From IMG/VR virus record IMGVR_UViG_3300004772_000008, positions 1 through 44,348 of that record: a stretch of 44,348 nucleotides of DNA; one strand, given 5' to 3'. Under the pieces are notes generated by a model. It saw only the letters and a program-made list of their open reading frames with translations. It was not told where the DNA came from and searched no databases. The position numbers and the translations under genes are program-made. The stretch comes from a virus. This document shows positions 26,405-34,676 of this stretch, in pieces. The first letter of the stretch is position 1. Each line of letters opens with the position of its first letter.

Positions 26405-27381
26405 AAACTTGGTTCAAGCGCCATAGCCTCAAGACCCTCTACGACACGCTGGAAGTGGCGCAATTGCTGCGCCGCCAATCGTCGAGTCACTTCATGTGCC
26501 AGCACGCTGGTATTGATGTACGCCAGCATGGGCACAAGCGCCGTCTGCAGCGGCTTATCTTCCGGCGGCGTGTGCGGATATTCCAGCAGTGGGGGCAAAA
26601 TATTCAGCACCTTGCCCACCTTGTCAGTCAGCCGCTCCAGCGAACACGCCAGCCGGTACTCAAGCATGCGCAAAACCCACTCGTCTGACGTCGCCAGTTC
26701 GCCGGCCTTTTGATCGAGCACCAGCTGCCGGTGAATGAGCTTGTTTTCTTCGGCCAGCACCGACCGAAACGTCAACTTTAAGGCGCCGCCGAAGAGTTCA
26801 AACGTGCGGCTAAACCGAGTTCCACCAAGCACAGACGCCAGAAAGTCTTGCTTGTCGGTATCGGTGATTTCTGTGTCGAACTTTTGCCGCATATCCCAGC
26901 CGCAGCGGGGACAGAACGGCAGGATTACCATGGGTGCCGGGCCCGGGCCTTCGTTAACTGGGCTACTGGTTGGCGTTGCGGCCGGCTCGGCGGCGGCGGC
27001 CGGCGGGGCAGGCTCGTCGGCTGGCTTTGCTGGCTCCTCCGCCCTGTCATCAATAATCTCGGCAGCGTTGAGCTGTTGATACAGCGCCGCAACCTCTGGG
27101 GTCATGTTGGCAGTTTGCGCCTCAAGCTCGGTTTGCCGATTTCGCGTGTCGCCAACCTTTTTTGCTGTCGCCAGCATGTCTTTAATTTGCTGCAGCGCGT
27201 CAGGCGGCAATCGCCCGGCGTCGATTAGCACGTCAGTTCGTGCTGACGCGGGCAAGCTGTCCTTCAGTTTGACTAACATCGTGCCCAGGTCGGCTGGAAT
27301 CGGATCCTTGTCTTTCCAGCCAAACTGCTCGAGTGTTTTTTTGGTGAACTCAGACACGTACGGGTTTTCGACTAATTCCAC
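26386..27381 (-). CDS. Tail assembly chaperone (first ORF)
   Basis: The 331-residue protein starts at GTG 27381 with a strong AAAGGAGG site. It opens with helices, then an Ala/Pro-rich linker at ~114-150, then CPRCGW with C157 and C160, and a helical C-terminal domain including FLASVLGGTRFSRTFELFGG. That block and the position immediately before the tape measure fit tail assembly chaperones, which coat the tape measure during tube polymerisation. It ends LEPSFWNGIG then TAG; the T5 run in its last codons is the only place where a switch into the next ORF could occur. Confidence 0.75.
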   Translation of the reverse strand: MELVENPYVSEFTKKTLEQFGWKDKDPIPADLGTMLVKLKDSLPASARTDVLIDAGRLPPDALQQIKDMLATAKKVGDTRNRQTELEAQTANMTPEVAALYQQLNAAEIIDDRAEEPAKPADEPAPPAAAAEPAATPTSSPVNEGPGPAPMVILPFCPRCGWDMRQKFDTEITDTDKQDFLASVLGGTRFSRTFELFGGALKLTFRSVLAEENKLIHRQLVLDQKAGELATSDEWVLRMLEYRLACSLERLTDKVGKVLNILPPLLEYPHTPPEDKPLQTALVPMLAYINTSVLAHEVTRRLAAQQLRHFQRVVEGLEAMALEPSFWNGIG

Positions 27382-27392
27382 GGCGGCCTCCT

Positions 27393-30296
27393 TTAAGTGC
27401 TAGCTGTTCCAATAATCGGGTAACCATTTTCGTCGTCGTTGAGCGGCTGCTTTTTCGGCTCGGCCAACCTGGGCGTAGCGTACGCGTCGGCAACAGCGCC
27501 GGAGCCTGAGTTGCGGCGCTTGTCGCGAAGGTTTCCGTCTGCGCTCTCGACGATGGTGAAATTTTGCGTAACAAACGCGCTTTCTTCAACAAGTTTTTGC
27601 CTGCCCGGAAACGGGTAAGTTTCGCCGGCCGCGCTTGTTTTGACCGGCTTTTCTTTCCAGCGGGCCGGGACTTTACCGGCAAGCCGCGCAAGCTGCTGCC
27701 ACCGATCTTCGTAAAGCAGAAAATCCGGCACGCTGTACTGCTTGTCTGTCCGGAACGAAAACTCGATCTTTTTGATCGTGTCAGAGTTCCCGGGTTGTTT
27801 GTCGTCGTACCAGAGTCCGGCCAGATATGTTTTATCTACGCTGTCAGCCATGTTGGGAATAATTTCGTCGGCGTATTGTCGCACCTTGTCCAACGTTTCG
27901 TTGATTCGCGCGCGACAATCAGCGTCACACGGCCCGACATACGGCGCGCCCTGCTCAGCAAGAACAGCCCCCTTAGCTGCAATGACATTTCCGTTGCCGA
28001 TAATTGCGCCGTTAGCAAATAGTGCGCCGTCAAGGCCAAGTGGCCCCGCTAACAACGTATAATCGCGTGTAAAGTAGTTCGCCTTCTGCGTTTTGGAGTC
28101 AGCGCTCGCGCGGAAAAAGTGTCCAACCGTGCCGCTCTCGCCGACGTAGTGAAACAGCTGGTCGCTTTTGGTAACAAGGTCGGCTTCGCCGCGCCCTGCG
28201 TCAATAGTGATGTTTCCAGGCGCGATTCCGCTGTCCCCGCCGCCGGTGCGCAGGTAAATCTGATGCGCCAGATTCACCACGTTCGATTTGGGTGCGCGGA
28301 GCACGATCCCGCCGAAGCGCGCATCTTCGTCGACTGTATCGAAATTGTAATCCGTTTTTGCCGACCGACTTTCAAGCAGAATGCCGCCATCGCGCGTGGA
28401 GCTGTCGTTGCCGGCCAGAACCATGACGTTCTGCTCGGCTTTGATGCGCACGCTTTTTTCTGTGGTGGAGATATCCACCGCGCCATTTGCGCGCTGGATG
28501 ACGTCGCCGCCGGCCCACAGCTGCGTGTGCCGCCCAGACTTGACCCACACGTCGCCAGGCGCCGAGAGCGTCAGGCAGCCGCCGCTCATCTTAATCTCAG
28601 CGCCATACCCGTCGCCGATCACAACGCTTCCGTCTTCTAAAAGCGAAACGTACGCTTCCGTCTCATAGAAGTTCTGCGTATTGTAGCGATGGTCAATTTT
28701 AAGTGGCTGGATTGGCTTTGGTTCTTTGAGGTACATCGAGCCGACAAGTGTTTTGTAATCAGGCACAACCTGGTTGTAACTCGCGTACTGTAGCTCATCC
28801 TGTTCCCAGGTTTTGTAGTCGTTGGTGTGCCAGTGAAACGGGTGCAATCCAGCGTAGTTGAATAAGTACCCGTGTAAGTCCAGCACCGCGCTGGCGCGTT
28901 GTAGGTTAGGAAACGCACCAGAGGCCTCAAGATCGCCTGTAATCGAATGCGTCGGGCCACTGCCGTGCTTGCTAGCAGCCCTGTAGTTCTTTTCAGCGCT
29001 GTCACCGTCGCCGGCCTCGGGACGCTTCAACCGCGTGGGCTGCGGCAACAGCATTCGCTTTGTGAGCGTGATGCCTTTCGCGCTCGCCAGAAAATATCTT
29101 CCGTCTAATCCGGTGTTCTCTTCAAACAACCCACACGCTGGCTTGTTCTCATTCGGAAAATCGCGCAGTTTTTCGGCGCCTGGCGTGCACGGCTCCGCTG
29201 TGCCGAGCGTGCTGTCAAGCTGCGAATCATAAACGGGGCCGCTCGGACCAGCTGTGCCCGGTTGGTACGTCCAGCGGGCAACGTCGGCCGGGGGCGCGTG
29301 CACAACACGCCGGCCGCCTTGCCCCAAATATCCCATGAATACCTGCGTCCGGTGATACGGCTGCTGATATTCGTGTTTGTTTTCAAAGTGCGCGTAATAC
29401 GGCTTGCCTGAGCTGCACAAGTACGTACTCGAGTCGTACTTTTGCACCATGTCGTTGCCGCCGCCGGGTTGCAGAATCCCCATCGCCTCCCACGGGTAGG
29501 GTGCAAAACCTTGCGTATCGTTGTACTCGCCCTGGTCAACGTAGGCGTCGCGTTCAGATCCGCCTGTCCACATCTGCATGTTGTAACCGGCAACACGCAG
29601 CATTGAGTCGTGATAGAACGCAAACACGCCTGTAAACTCGTTTACAGACATACGCGCCATAAAGTCGTCGAGAGTAATACCTAATCCGGTCGTCGTAATT
29701 GCGCCCCACTCGCTGGCAAGAGTCGAGTCAATCGGGCGCCACGCGCTGAGATCGCTAACCTGCCCGCCCTCGGGCATTTTCAGGTATTTCTTGTGGCAAT
29801 CGTCGACGCGCTTTCGGGAAGCCTGCGTAACGTAGTCGTGGTAGCCGCGATAGCCGATATCCAAAATCGTCGGCACGGCGCCCACGATTTGCGCCAGGTC
29901 GATCTTGTCGTGCAGCATCACGATGACGGGCGTACCGGGCGCCAGCGACGTGATTTCTGTAGCGCCAAAGCACGCGTTGCTCGTGCGCGTGACCTGCGTC
30001 GCCATTACCGGTGCGCGGTGCTTTTCGATCTGCACTCGGTAGCAGTTGGCAATCGCAGTGCCATCAACAATCCACCCCAAGCAAAGCCTGGCGGTGTCCT
30101 GAAATCCCATCTTGTAGCCGGCGAGCTTGCAATTTGGGTCGGCTACTGCGTGTGTCTGCGCCCCGCGAGCAGCCGTCGCATCTCGTGCGGCGTACTCTGT
30201 TTTGTGCTGATTGCGGCGCGCGGCAGCGGCCGGGTCATATAACGGAGCCTGCCCCTGCGGATCACATCCGCCGGGAGCCGGTGACGGCGTTGGCAT
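27393..30296 (-). CDS. Baseplate central spike (OB-fold plus beta-helix)
   Basis: The protein has 967 residues from ATG 30296, which has GGTGG just upstream; the in-frame extension to 30581 would cross a hairpin and the tail tube stop and reads as basic junk. Residues ~70-150 (LCLGWIVDGTAI through TPVIVMLHDKIDLAQIVGAV) match the OB-fold of gpV/gp5-type spikes. Residues ~550-790 contain short strands repeating at regular spacing (VVIGDGYGAEIKMSGG, DVWVKSG, VRIKAEQNVMVLAG), as in the intertwined spike beta-helix. A C-terminal helical domain follows. This trimer should pierce the outer membrane or cell surface. Its place between tube and chaperone genes is unusual; such genes normally follow the hub. 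Confidence 0.75.
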   Translation of the reverse strand: MPTPSPAPGGCDPQGQAPLYDPAAAARRNQHKTEYAARDATAARGAQTHAVADPNCKLAGYKMGFQDTARLCLGWIVDGTAIANCYRVQIEKHRAPVMATQVTRTSNACFGATEITSLAPGTPVIVMLHDKIDLAQIVGAVPTILDIGYRGYHDYVTQASRKRVDDCHKKYLKMPEGGQVSDLSAWRPIDSTLASEWGAITTTGLGITLDDFMARMSVNEFTGVFAFYHDSMLRVAGYNMQMWTGGSERDAYVDQGEYNDTQGFAPYPWEAMGILQPGGGNDMVQKYDSSTYLCSSGKPYYAHFENKHEYQQPYHRTQVFMGYLGQGGRRVVHAPPADVARWTYQPGTAGPSGPVYDSQLDSTLGTAEPCTPGAEKLRDFPNENKPACGLFEENTGLDGRYFLASAKGITLTKRMLLPQPTRLKRPEAGDGDSAEKNYRAASKHGSGPTHSITGDLEASGAFPNLQRASAVLDLHGYLFNYAGLHPFHWHTNDYKTWEQDELQYASYNQVVPDYKTLVGSMYLKEPKPIQPLKIDHRYNTQNFYETEAYVSLLEDGSVVIGDGYGAEIKMSGGCLTLSAPGDVWVKSGRHTQLWAGGDVIQRANGAVDISTTEKSVRIKAEQNVMVLAGNDSSTRDGGILLESRSAKTDYNFDTVDEDARFGGIVLRAPKSNVVNLAHQIYLRTGGGDSGIAPGNITIDAGRGEADLVTKSDQLFHYVGESGTVGHFFRASADSKTQKANYFTRDYTLLAGPLGLDGALFANGAIIGNGNVIAAKGAVLAEQGAPYVGPCDADCRARINETLDKVRQYADEIIPNMADSVDKTYLAGLWYDDKQPGNSDTIKKIEFSFRTDKQYSVPDFLLYEDRWQQLARLAGKVPARWKEKPVKTSAAGETYPFPGRQKLVEESAFVTQNFTIVESADGNLRDKRRNSGSGAVADAYATPRLAEPKKQPLNDDENGYPIIGTAST

Positions 30297-30318
30297 AGTC
30301 CACCAATCGGTGAGGTTA

Positions 30319-30334
30319 CGGGCCCGAAGGCCCC
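30319..30334 (-). promoter_or_regulatory. UUCG-capped hairpin in spike 5' leader
   Basis: In the minus-strand transcript a GGGCC/GGCCC stem is capped by a UUCG tetraloop with the stabilising C-G closing pair, 23 bases upstream of the spike ATG. It could stabilise the mRNA end left after the adjacent terminator-like hairpin. Confidence 0.5.
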
Positions 30335-30361
30335 AGGTGTCGTAAAGACCCCTAATACCGT

Positions 30362-30394
30362 AAACGGCGGCTGCGCAAAGCGCAACCGCCGTTT
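30362..30394 (-). terminator. Probable bidirectional terminator after tail tube gene
   Basis: Fifteen-base arms at 30362-30376 and 30380-30394 form a stem with one G-U pair around a three-base loop. The stem has A/T at its base on both sides, and a longer T-run lies on the plus-strand side. It follows the tail tube stop and precedes the spike gene. Confidence 0.6.
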
Positions 30395-30424
30395 TGGTTT
30401 GCGTTTTTAATCGGCCGCTACGTA

Positions 30425-30934
30425 TCAGACGTAGTAGAGGTCGACAAACATGAATCCAAGCTGCTCGTTGATCACAATCTCTTGCGCGGACACATTGGCG
30501 CCAACCTGATTCAGAGTGGCGTCCTTTAACGTGTACGTGACGCCGGCTCCCGCGGTTGCGCCTGCGGTTGCGCTTACGCACGTCGCGGCCGTTGCGTCAA
30601 GTGTCATGTTTTGTGGGTTGCACAAATTACCAAACGTGCTCACGAGATTTTTAAACACGGCGGCGCCCGTTACAACGCGCGTAAACGTTGCGGTGCCCTG
30701 CCGCCGATTACCAACGTAATACACGTTGGTAGATCCAATTTCGTACAGCATGTTGACCGTGCGCTGGCATGACCACTGCGCCTGCTGCACCAGCGCGCCC
30801 TCCGGGGAGGCCGCCGGGCTCGAGCCGGCCGACGTGCCTGTCGTCCAGGTTAAATGCACGTCGTCGGCACGGAACGCGCCCTTGAATTGCTGATCAGCGC
30901 CGCCGCCGGCTGCGAATACACTGCTACTAGCCAT
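30425..30934 (-). CDS. Tail tube protein
   Basis: This 169-residue protein has AGGAG before ATG 30934. It lies immediately downstream of the sheath gene, the standard order in myoviruses. Size and composition (Ala/Thr/Gly-rich, alternating beta segments such as NVYYVGNRRQGTATFTRVV) fit the hexameric inner tube protein. The C-terminus EQLGFMFVDLYYV is a plausible terminal strand. A strong hairpin follows, consistent with separate, high-level expression of sheath and tube. The assignment is by position and general character. Confidence 0.8.
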   Translation of the reverse strand: MASSSVFAAGGGADQQFKGAFRADDVHLTWTTGTSAGSSPAASPEGALVQQAQWSCQRTVNMLYEIGSTNVYYVGNRRQGTATFTRVVTGAAVFKNLVSTFGNLCNPQNMTLDATAATCVSATAGATAGAGVTYTLKDATLNQVGANVSAQEIVINEQLGFMFVDLYYV

Positions 30935-30956
30935 GTTTTAAGACTCCTAGTGATTC

Positions 30957-33830
30957 TCAAACAACGAGATGAAGTTCGATGTTGTTCAACGGCGCCGGCA
31001 CGGTCAGGTTCAGCACAATTTCAATACGATCGCGGAGCAGCGGATGAATCCGCAGCACGCTAATTTCGCCGTCGATCAGCTGCCCGCCGAGTTCGGTCGT
31101 TGTGCCGCTCGTCTTGAAGTAATCGATAAGCTTGACGACCTCAGCGCGCAGGTACCGCACCATACCGTCCGTCACATTTACGCGGCCGATGTACGGCCGT
31201 AAACGACGGAGAAAGAGGTACGACATCGAGTCGACGTTACGCCGAATCATCTCTTCCCGACGATTCAGGTCGAGATTATCGGTTGTCAGCGCGTGCCGCG
31301 TGAACGGCGTGCCGTCGCGATTCTCCGTCACGACCCACACACCGGCCTCAGCCAGCCTGTTCAGCTGCGTTTCGTTGAAGAACTTGTACGCCCGGCTGAA
31401 GTCGTCGAAGCCGGCGACCTCGACGTTCGTCAGCGGCTGGTGCGGCACCACGCCAGATACCAGGCCCGCAATCGCGGCAGACAGGTAATAGCCGGGCTGC
31501 ATTGTGCCGGCTTCGCCTACTTGGTCGGGCCATGTGGCTACAACGCGCCGGCTGCTAAAGCTGCCGGCTTGCGTAGCTACGGCGTCAGCGACTTCGTTGC
31601 GGTTCAGGTTGCGGTAAATCTCAACCCGTTGCGCCACGGACACGGGCGCCTCAGCGCCGGCGTACAGAAGCAGCGAGCTTTCAGCCACAACACTGTCGAC
31701 AACAAACTCCTGATACTGTTCCTCGCCGAAACCGTCTACCGTGTAGAGGTAGCGCACGATGTCACCAGGCTGAACGCCGTTCGTGATGAAGTAGCCGTTA
31801 CCGCCCGAAACCTGCAGCAGCGTGTACTGCGTGTTTGTAGCGTTCGGGTCATCGGCCAGCGTCGCGAGCACGACTTCTTCAACCACGTTGCCAGACACTC
31901 CGGCGATCAGCGCGCCCTGACCCGCGACCTTCTTACTGGCCGGGGCCTTGAGCGCGAACACGCCGCCCTTCCAGTTGTTAGCCGTCTCATTCGACTCGCC
32001 GTTGATATGCGCGGCGTACAAATTCTGTACAGCGCGGTCGAACGTGAGCGGCACAAGGTTGTACATGTCGTCGCGACCCTTAACGCGGTCAAGAACGGCA
32101 ACCCAGCTGTCCAGATCGTCGGGGTTCGCGACGGCGGTGTACTTCACAACCGTGCCGTTGCTGTTCGACAGCGCTTTGTAGACGCCCCACTTCAGCGGGT
32201 TGTCCGGGTGCAGCTGCCCCTTGATCTGCCCAAGATCCGAAACGCTTTGGAGGCTGTTGACCTCGTCGGCCAGCTCAGCCAGCCACTCGCGGTACTCGAT
32301 GTACAGCGACCCGCCGCGGACTTCGAGCGCCTGCTCGACTCCGTTGCGCGTCCACTCGGGGTGGTAGGCCACGATGCCTTCGTGCACGCAAACCTGCGTG
32401 GCTTCCAGCTCGTAGTTCGTCAGCGGCGCGTAACCCACCCGGTTCTTGGACACCTGGATGTCGTCCTTGATGAACAAGCGCAGGTCGATGTCGTCAGCCG
32501 AGCTGATGCCGGCGGGCAAGTCATCGCGGAGGATAAGCTTGCGCACCGCGCCAGCTTTGCTCGACAGCACAGGCACGTACCACTTGTCGCCCTTACGCAA
32601 ACCTGCCAGGCTGTCCAACGAAGACGCCAGCACCGGATAATCAGCGCTGGGCGCCATCGTAAACGGCTGTACAGAAACGACAGCGTTGAACTTAATCGTC
32701 ACGCCGTTAGAGCCGATAGCTACGGCCGTGTTAGCGGCGGTTACCTCGGTTGGGCCAGAGAAATCCAGGCCCTTAACGGTGCGCACGGTGATTTCAGGAA
32801 GATCGGCCCACACGCCGCCCTTGGTGCACTCGACGATGTAAACGTCGTTCTTGTCGCCGTCGTAGGTGCCGCCAGAAGTAGCAGCCGCGGCGTCGAACTC
32901 CTGGCTCACTTCAACTTTCCACTTTTGCCCAACGACAAGCGCGTCCGGCGCAACTTCAGCCGTACCAGCGGCCAGCGAGCACGCCGAACCCGGGTCATAG
33001 TGAAATGTGACCTTGAGTCCGCGCGTACCAATGTCGGTCGGATCGCCAAAATCGGCGGGCGTTACTTCGGCCACGTCGTCATTACCACTGGCCGAGCGCA
33101 CGCGCAACCGCGCGGCGGCGCAGCCGGGTACAGACGACTTGATGACCTCGATGGTGTACTCTTCTTCCACGGCGCCGTCGAGCAGGCCGTCGTAATCACT
33201 CCCGTCGACGCTGGCCGAAATGCAGTTATTCGGGCCGGCTGTCTTTGTAATAGTCGCGGCGGCGCTGTTAACGGAATCTTGGTTATCGTCATCGGCTGCG
33301 GCGACGTCAACGTCGGAAGGAACTGTCTCGCTGGCAAAACCGGTCACGGTCGTCCACAGCGTTACCTCTTCGCAATCGTTATCGGCACTAACGGCGCGCA
33401 GGTAAGCTACGTCGCCAAGCTGCACATCGCGGTCACCAAACGCGGCGCTGCGCGGGTACGCAGTTCCGTTGTTCTTGAACGCGACGGCGCTCGCAGCAAT
33501 CCAATTGCTGCGACCTTCAACAGCCGATACCGTCGTGCCAACCTGGCCGACAGTGTGCTCGTAGTACTTGAGCAGCGCGTTGTCGATGTACAGCTTCGTG
33601 TAGCTGTGATCGACAAGCGAGCCGGGGAGCCGGCCGGGATAGGCGTAACACGTGTCGTTCAGGTAGTCGTACTCGCCGAGCTTGCCCGCCGATTTTTCTT
33701 CGGCGTCGTTGTAGCGGTGCAGGACGGCGTGCGGACCAGAGACGTGCGCGCGAAGCGGCTCCGTGATCTCCGTCGGGACGACCGCAAATTCCTGGAAAAC
33801 GAGAACTTGGGGCTTAACGTAACTCGACAT
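30957..33830 (-). CDS. Tail sheath protein with inserted beta repeats
   Basis: The 957-residue protein has GGAGG nine bases before ATG 33830. The start MSSYVKPQVLVFQEFAVVPT and the C-terminal domain (~770-957, with RRNVDSMSYLFLRRLRPYIG, then LRAEVVKLIDYF and LNLTVPAPLNNIELHLVV) are typical of contractile sheaths, whose N- and C-terminal arms lace neighbouring subunits together. It is much longer than T4 gp18. The extra length includes two similar units at ~209-278 and ~320-382 with YDG, an aromatic strand, VR and IG-x-x-G-hydrophobic-x-F/I-x-F patterns, probably outward-facing decoration domains. It contracts to drive the tube into the cell. Confidence 0.9.
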   Translation of the reverse strand: MSSYVKPQVLVFQEFAVVPTEITEPLRAHVSGPHAVLHRYNDAEEKSAGKLGEYDYLNDTCYAYPGRLPGSLVDHSYTKLYIDNALLKYYEHTVGQVGTTVSAVEGRSNWIAASAVAFKNNGTAYPRSAAFGDRDVQLGDVAYLRAVSADNDCEEVTLWTTVTGFASETVPSDVDVAAADDDNQDSVNSAAATITKTAGPNNCISASVDGSDYDGLLDGAVEEEYTIEVIKSSVPGCAAARLRVRSASGNDDVAEVTPADFGDPTDIGTRGLKVTFHYDPGSACSLAAGTAEVAPDALVVGQKWKVEVSQEFDAAAATSGGTYDGDKNDVYIVECTKGGVWADLPEITVRTVKGLDFSGPTEVTAANTAVAIGSNGVTIKFNAVVSVQPFTMAPSADYPVLASSLDSLAGLRKGDKWYVPVLSSKAGAVRKLILRDDLPAGISSADDIDLRLFIKDDIQVSKNRVGYAPLTNYELEATQVCVHEGIVAYHPEWTRNGVEQALEVRGGSLYIEYREWLAELADEVNSLQSVSDLGQIKGQLHPDNPLKWGVYKALSNSNGTVVKYTAVANPDDLDSWVAVLDRVKGRDDMYNLVPLTFDRAVQNLYAAHINGESNETANNWKGGVFALKAPASKKVAGQGALIAGVSGNVVEEVVLATLADDPNATNTQYTLLQVSGGNGYFITNGVQPGDIVRYLYTVDGFGEEQYQEFVVDSVVAESSLLLYAGAEAPVSVAQRVEIYRNLNRNEVADAVATQAGSFSSRRVVATWPDQVGEAGTMQPGYYLSAAIAGLVSGVVPHQPLTNVEVAGFDDFSRAYKFFNETQLNRLAEAGVWVVTENRDGTPFTRHALTTDNLDLNRREEMIRRNVDSMSYLFLRRLRPYIGRVNVTDGMVRYLRAEVVKLIDYFKTSGTTTELGGQLIDGEISVLRIHPLLRDRIEIVLNLTVPAPLNNIELHLVV

Positions 33831-33936
33831 GAGTCAGGCCTCCGTGCCTAGAGTCGTAGGGGATGCGATGCTGCTCAGTATACAACCATTACAGCCGTAA
33901 AAAAAAATCCCCGGACGACAGTGTGTTTAAATGTTC

Positions 33937-34650
33937 CTAATACGACAGTAAATCGGTCGCCTTGAGAACAATCCGCTTGAGTTGCGGCGCGTACGGCTGG
34001 AGCTGCCAGGCTTCCTCGGCTACGTACGCTACGGTAACAGGCACGGCGTAACCCTGTACCACTTCTTGAACTTCTCCTGCCCCGCCAATTTCGCTCACAC
34101 CGAACTTATGTAAGTTCATCTGTTCGCGAATCCAGGGCGCAAATTGGTGCAAAAACTTAACCACCTCAGTTGCGAGAAACTCGTTTTCTGCGGCGCTGGG
34201 CGTCAGACATTGCAACGTGTGGCTGCCAGCCCAAAACCCCGCGTAACTTGACGCACCCGAGTAAATATTGTGCCCGGCCTGATCCCCGATACCAACACGT
34301 TGCCACTGCCAGGCGTTTCTTTTGATTAGAATTGCCGGGCGTTTGTCGGCGGTAGCGGGCTGCCAGCGCGTAATACTTTCTATCAAAATGCCGCCCTGGT
34401 GCAAACCGTTATCAGACGGTTTCCAGGCACCAAGCGTCTCGAGCTGTCGCCGAATGCGCGGTTCTTCGATATTCTTCGGGTCAGAAAAATGCGTTAAAAG
34501 TAGCTGGCGCAGTAAACCCGTCATCACGTGCGGGCGCATGCCGTACGAGCACAGGCTGCTGACGGTGTTTAGTCGGTTCTCTGGCTTGGCGCCGTCTGGA
34601 AACAGCGCCTCGACTTCGGGCGGGTTTTGCTGATTGTTACAGTCGCTCAC
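33937..34650 (-). CDS. Neck/tail-completion protein
   Basis: The 237-residue protein starts at GTG 34650 with GAGG about seven bases upstream. It lies between the zinc-motif neck protein and the sheath, where tail terminator or neck ring proteins are encoded. A helical N-terminal half (GLLRQLLLTHFSDPKNIEEP) is followed by a beta-rich C-terminal domain (VVQGYAVPVTVAYVAEEAWQ). There is no enzymatic signature. It probably caps the tail or joins it to the head, a role inferred from position. Confidence 0.65.
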   Translation of the reverse strand: MSDCNNQQNPPEVEALFPDGAKPENRLNTVSSLCSYGMRPHVMTGLLRQLLLTHFSDPKNIEEPRIRRQLETLGAWKPSDNGLHQGGILIESITRWQPATADKRPAILIKRNAWQWQRVGIGDQAGHNIYSGASSYAGFWAGSHTLQCLTPSAAENEFLATEVVKFLHQFAPWIREQMNLHKFGVSEIGGAGEVQEVVQGYAVPVTVAYVAEEAWQLQPYAPQLKRIVLKATDLLSY

Positions 34651-34676
34651 GGCCGGCCTCTTTTCAGATTACCAGG

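Noticed and set aside
31293-33851. 852-codon open frame on the plus strand opposite the sheath gene
   Set aside because: It lies wholly antisense to a clear sheath gene, has an Arg/Val-rich composition typical of GC-rich shadow frames, and shows no recognisable domain.
33850-33870. TATACT-like -10 upstream of the sheath gene
   Set aside because: No matching -35 or extended -10 was found; it is too weak to call.
33899-33907. T9 run on the minus strand upstream of the sheath gene, considered as a terminator
   Set aside because: No convincing stem precedes the run in the transcript.
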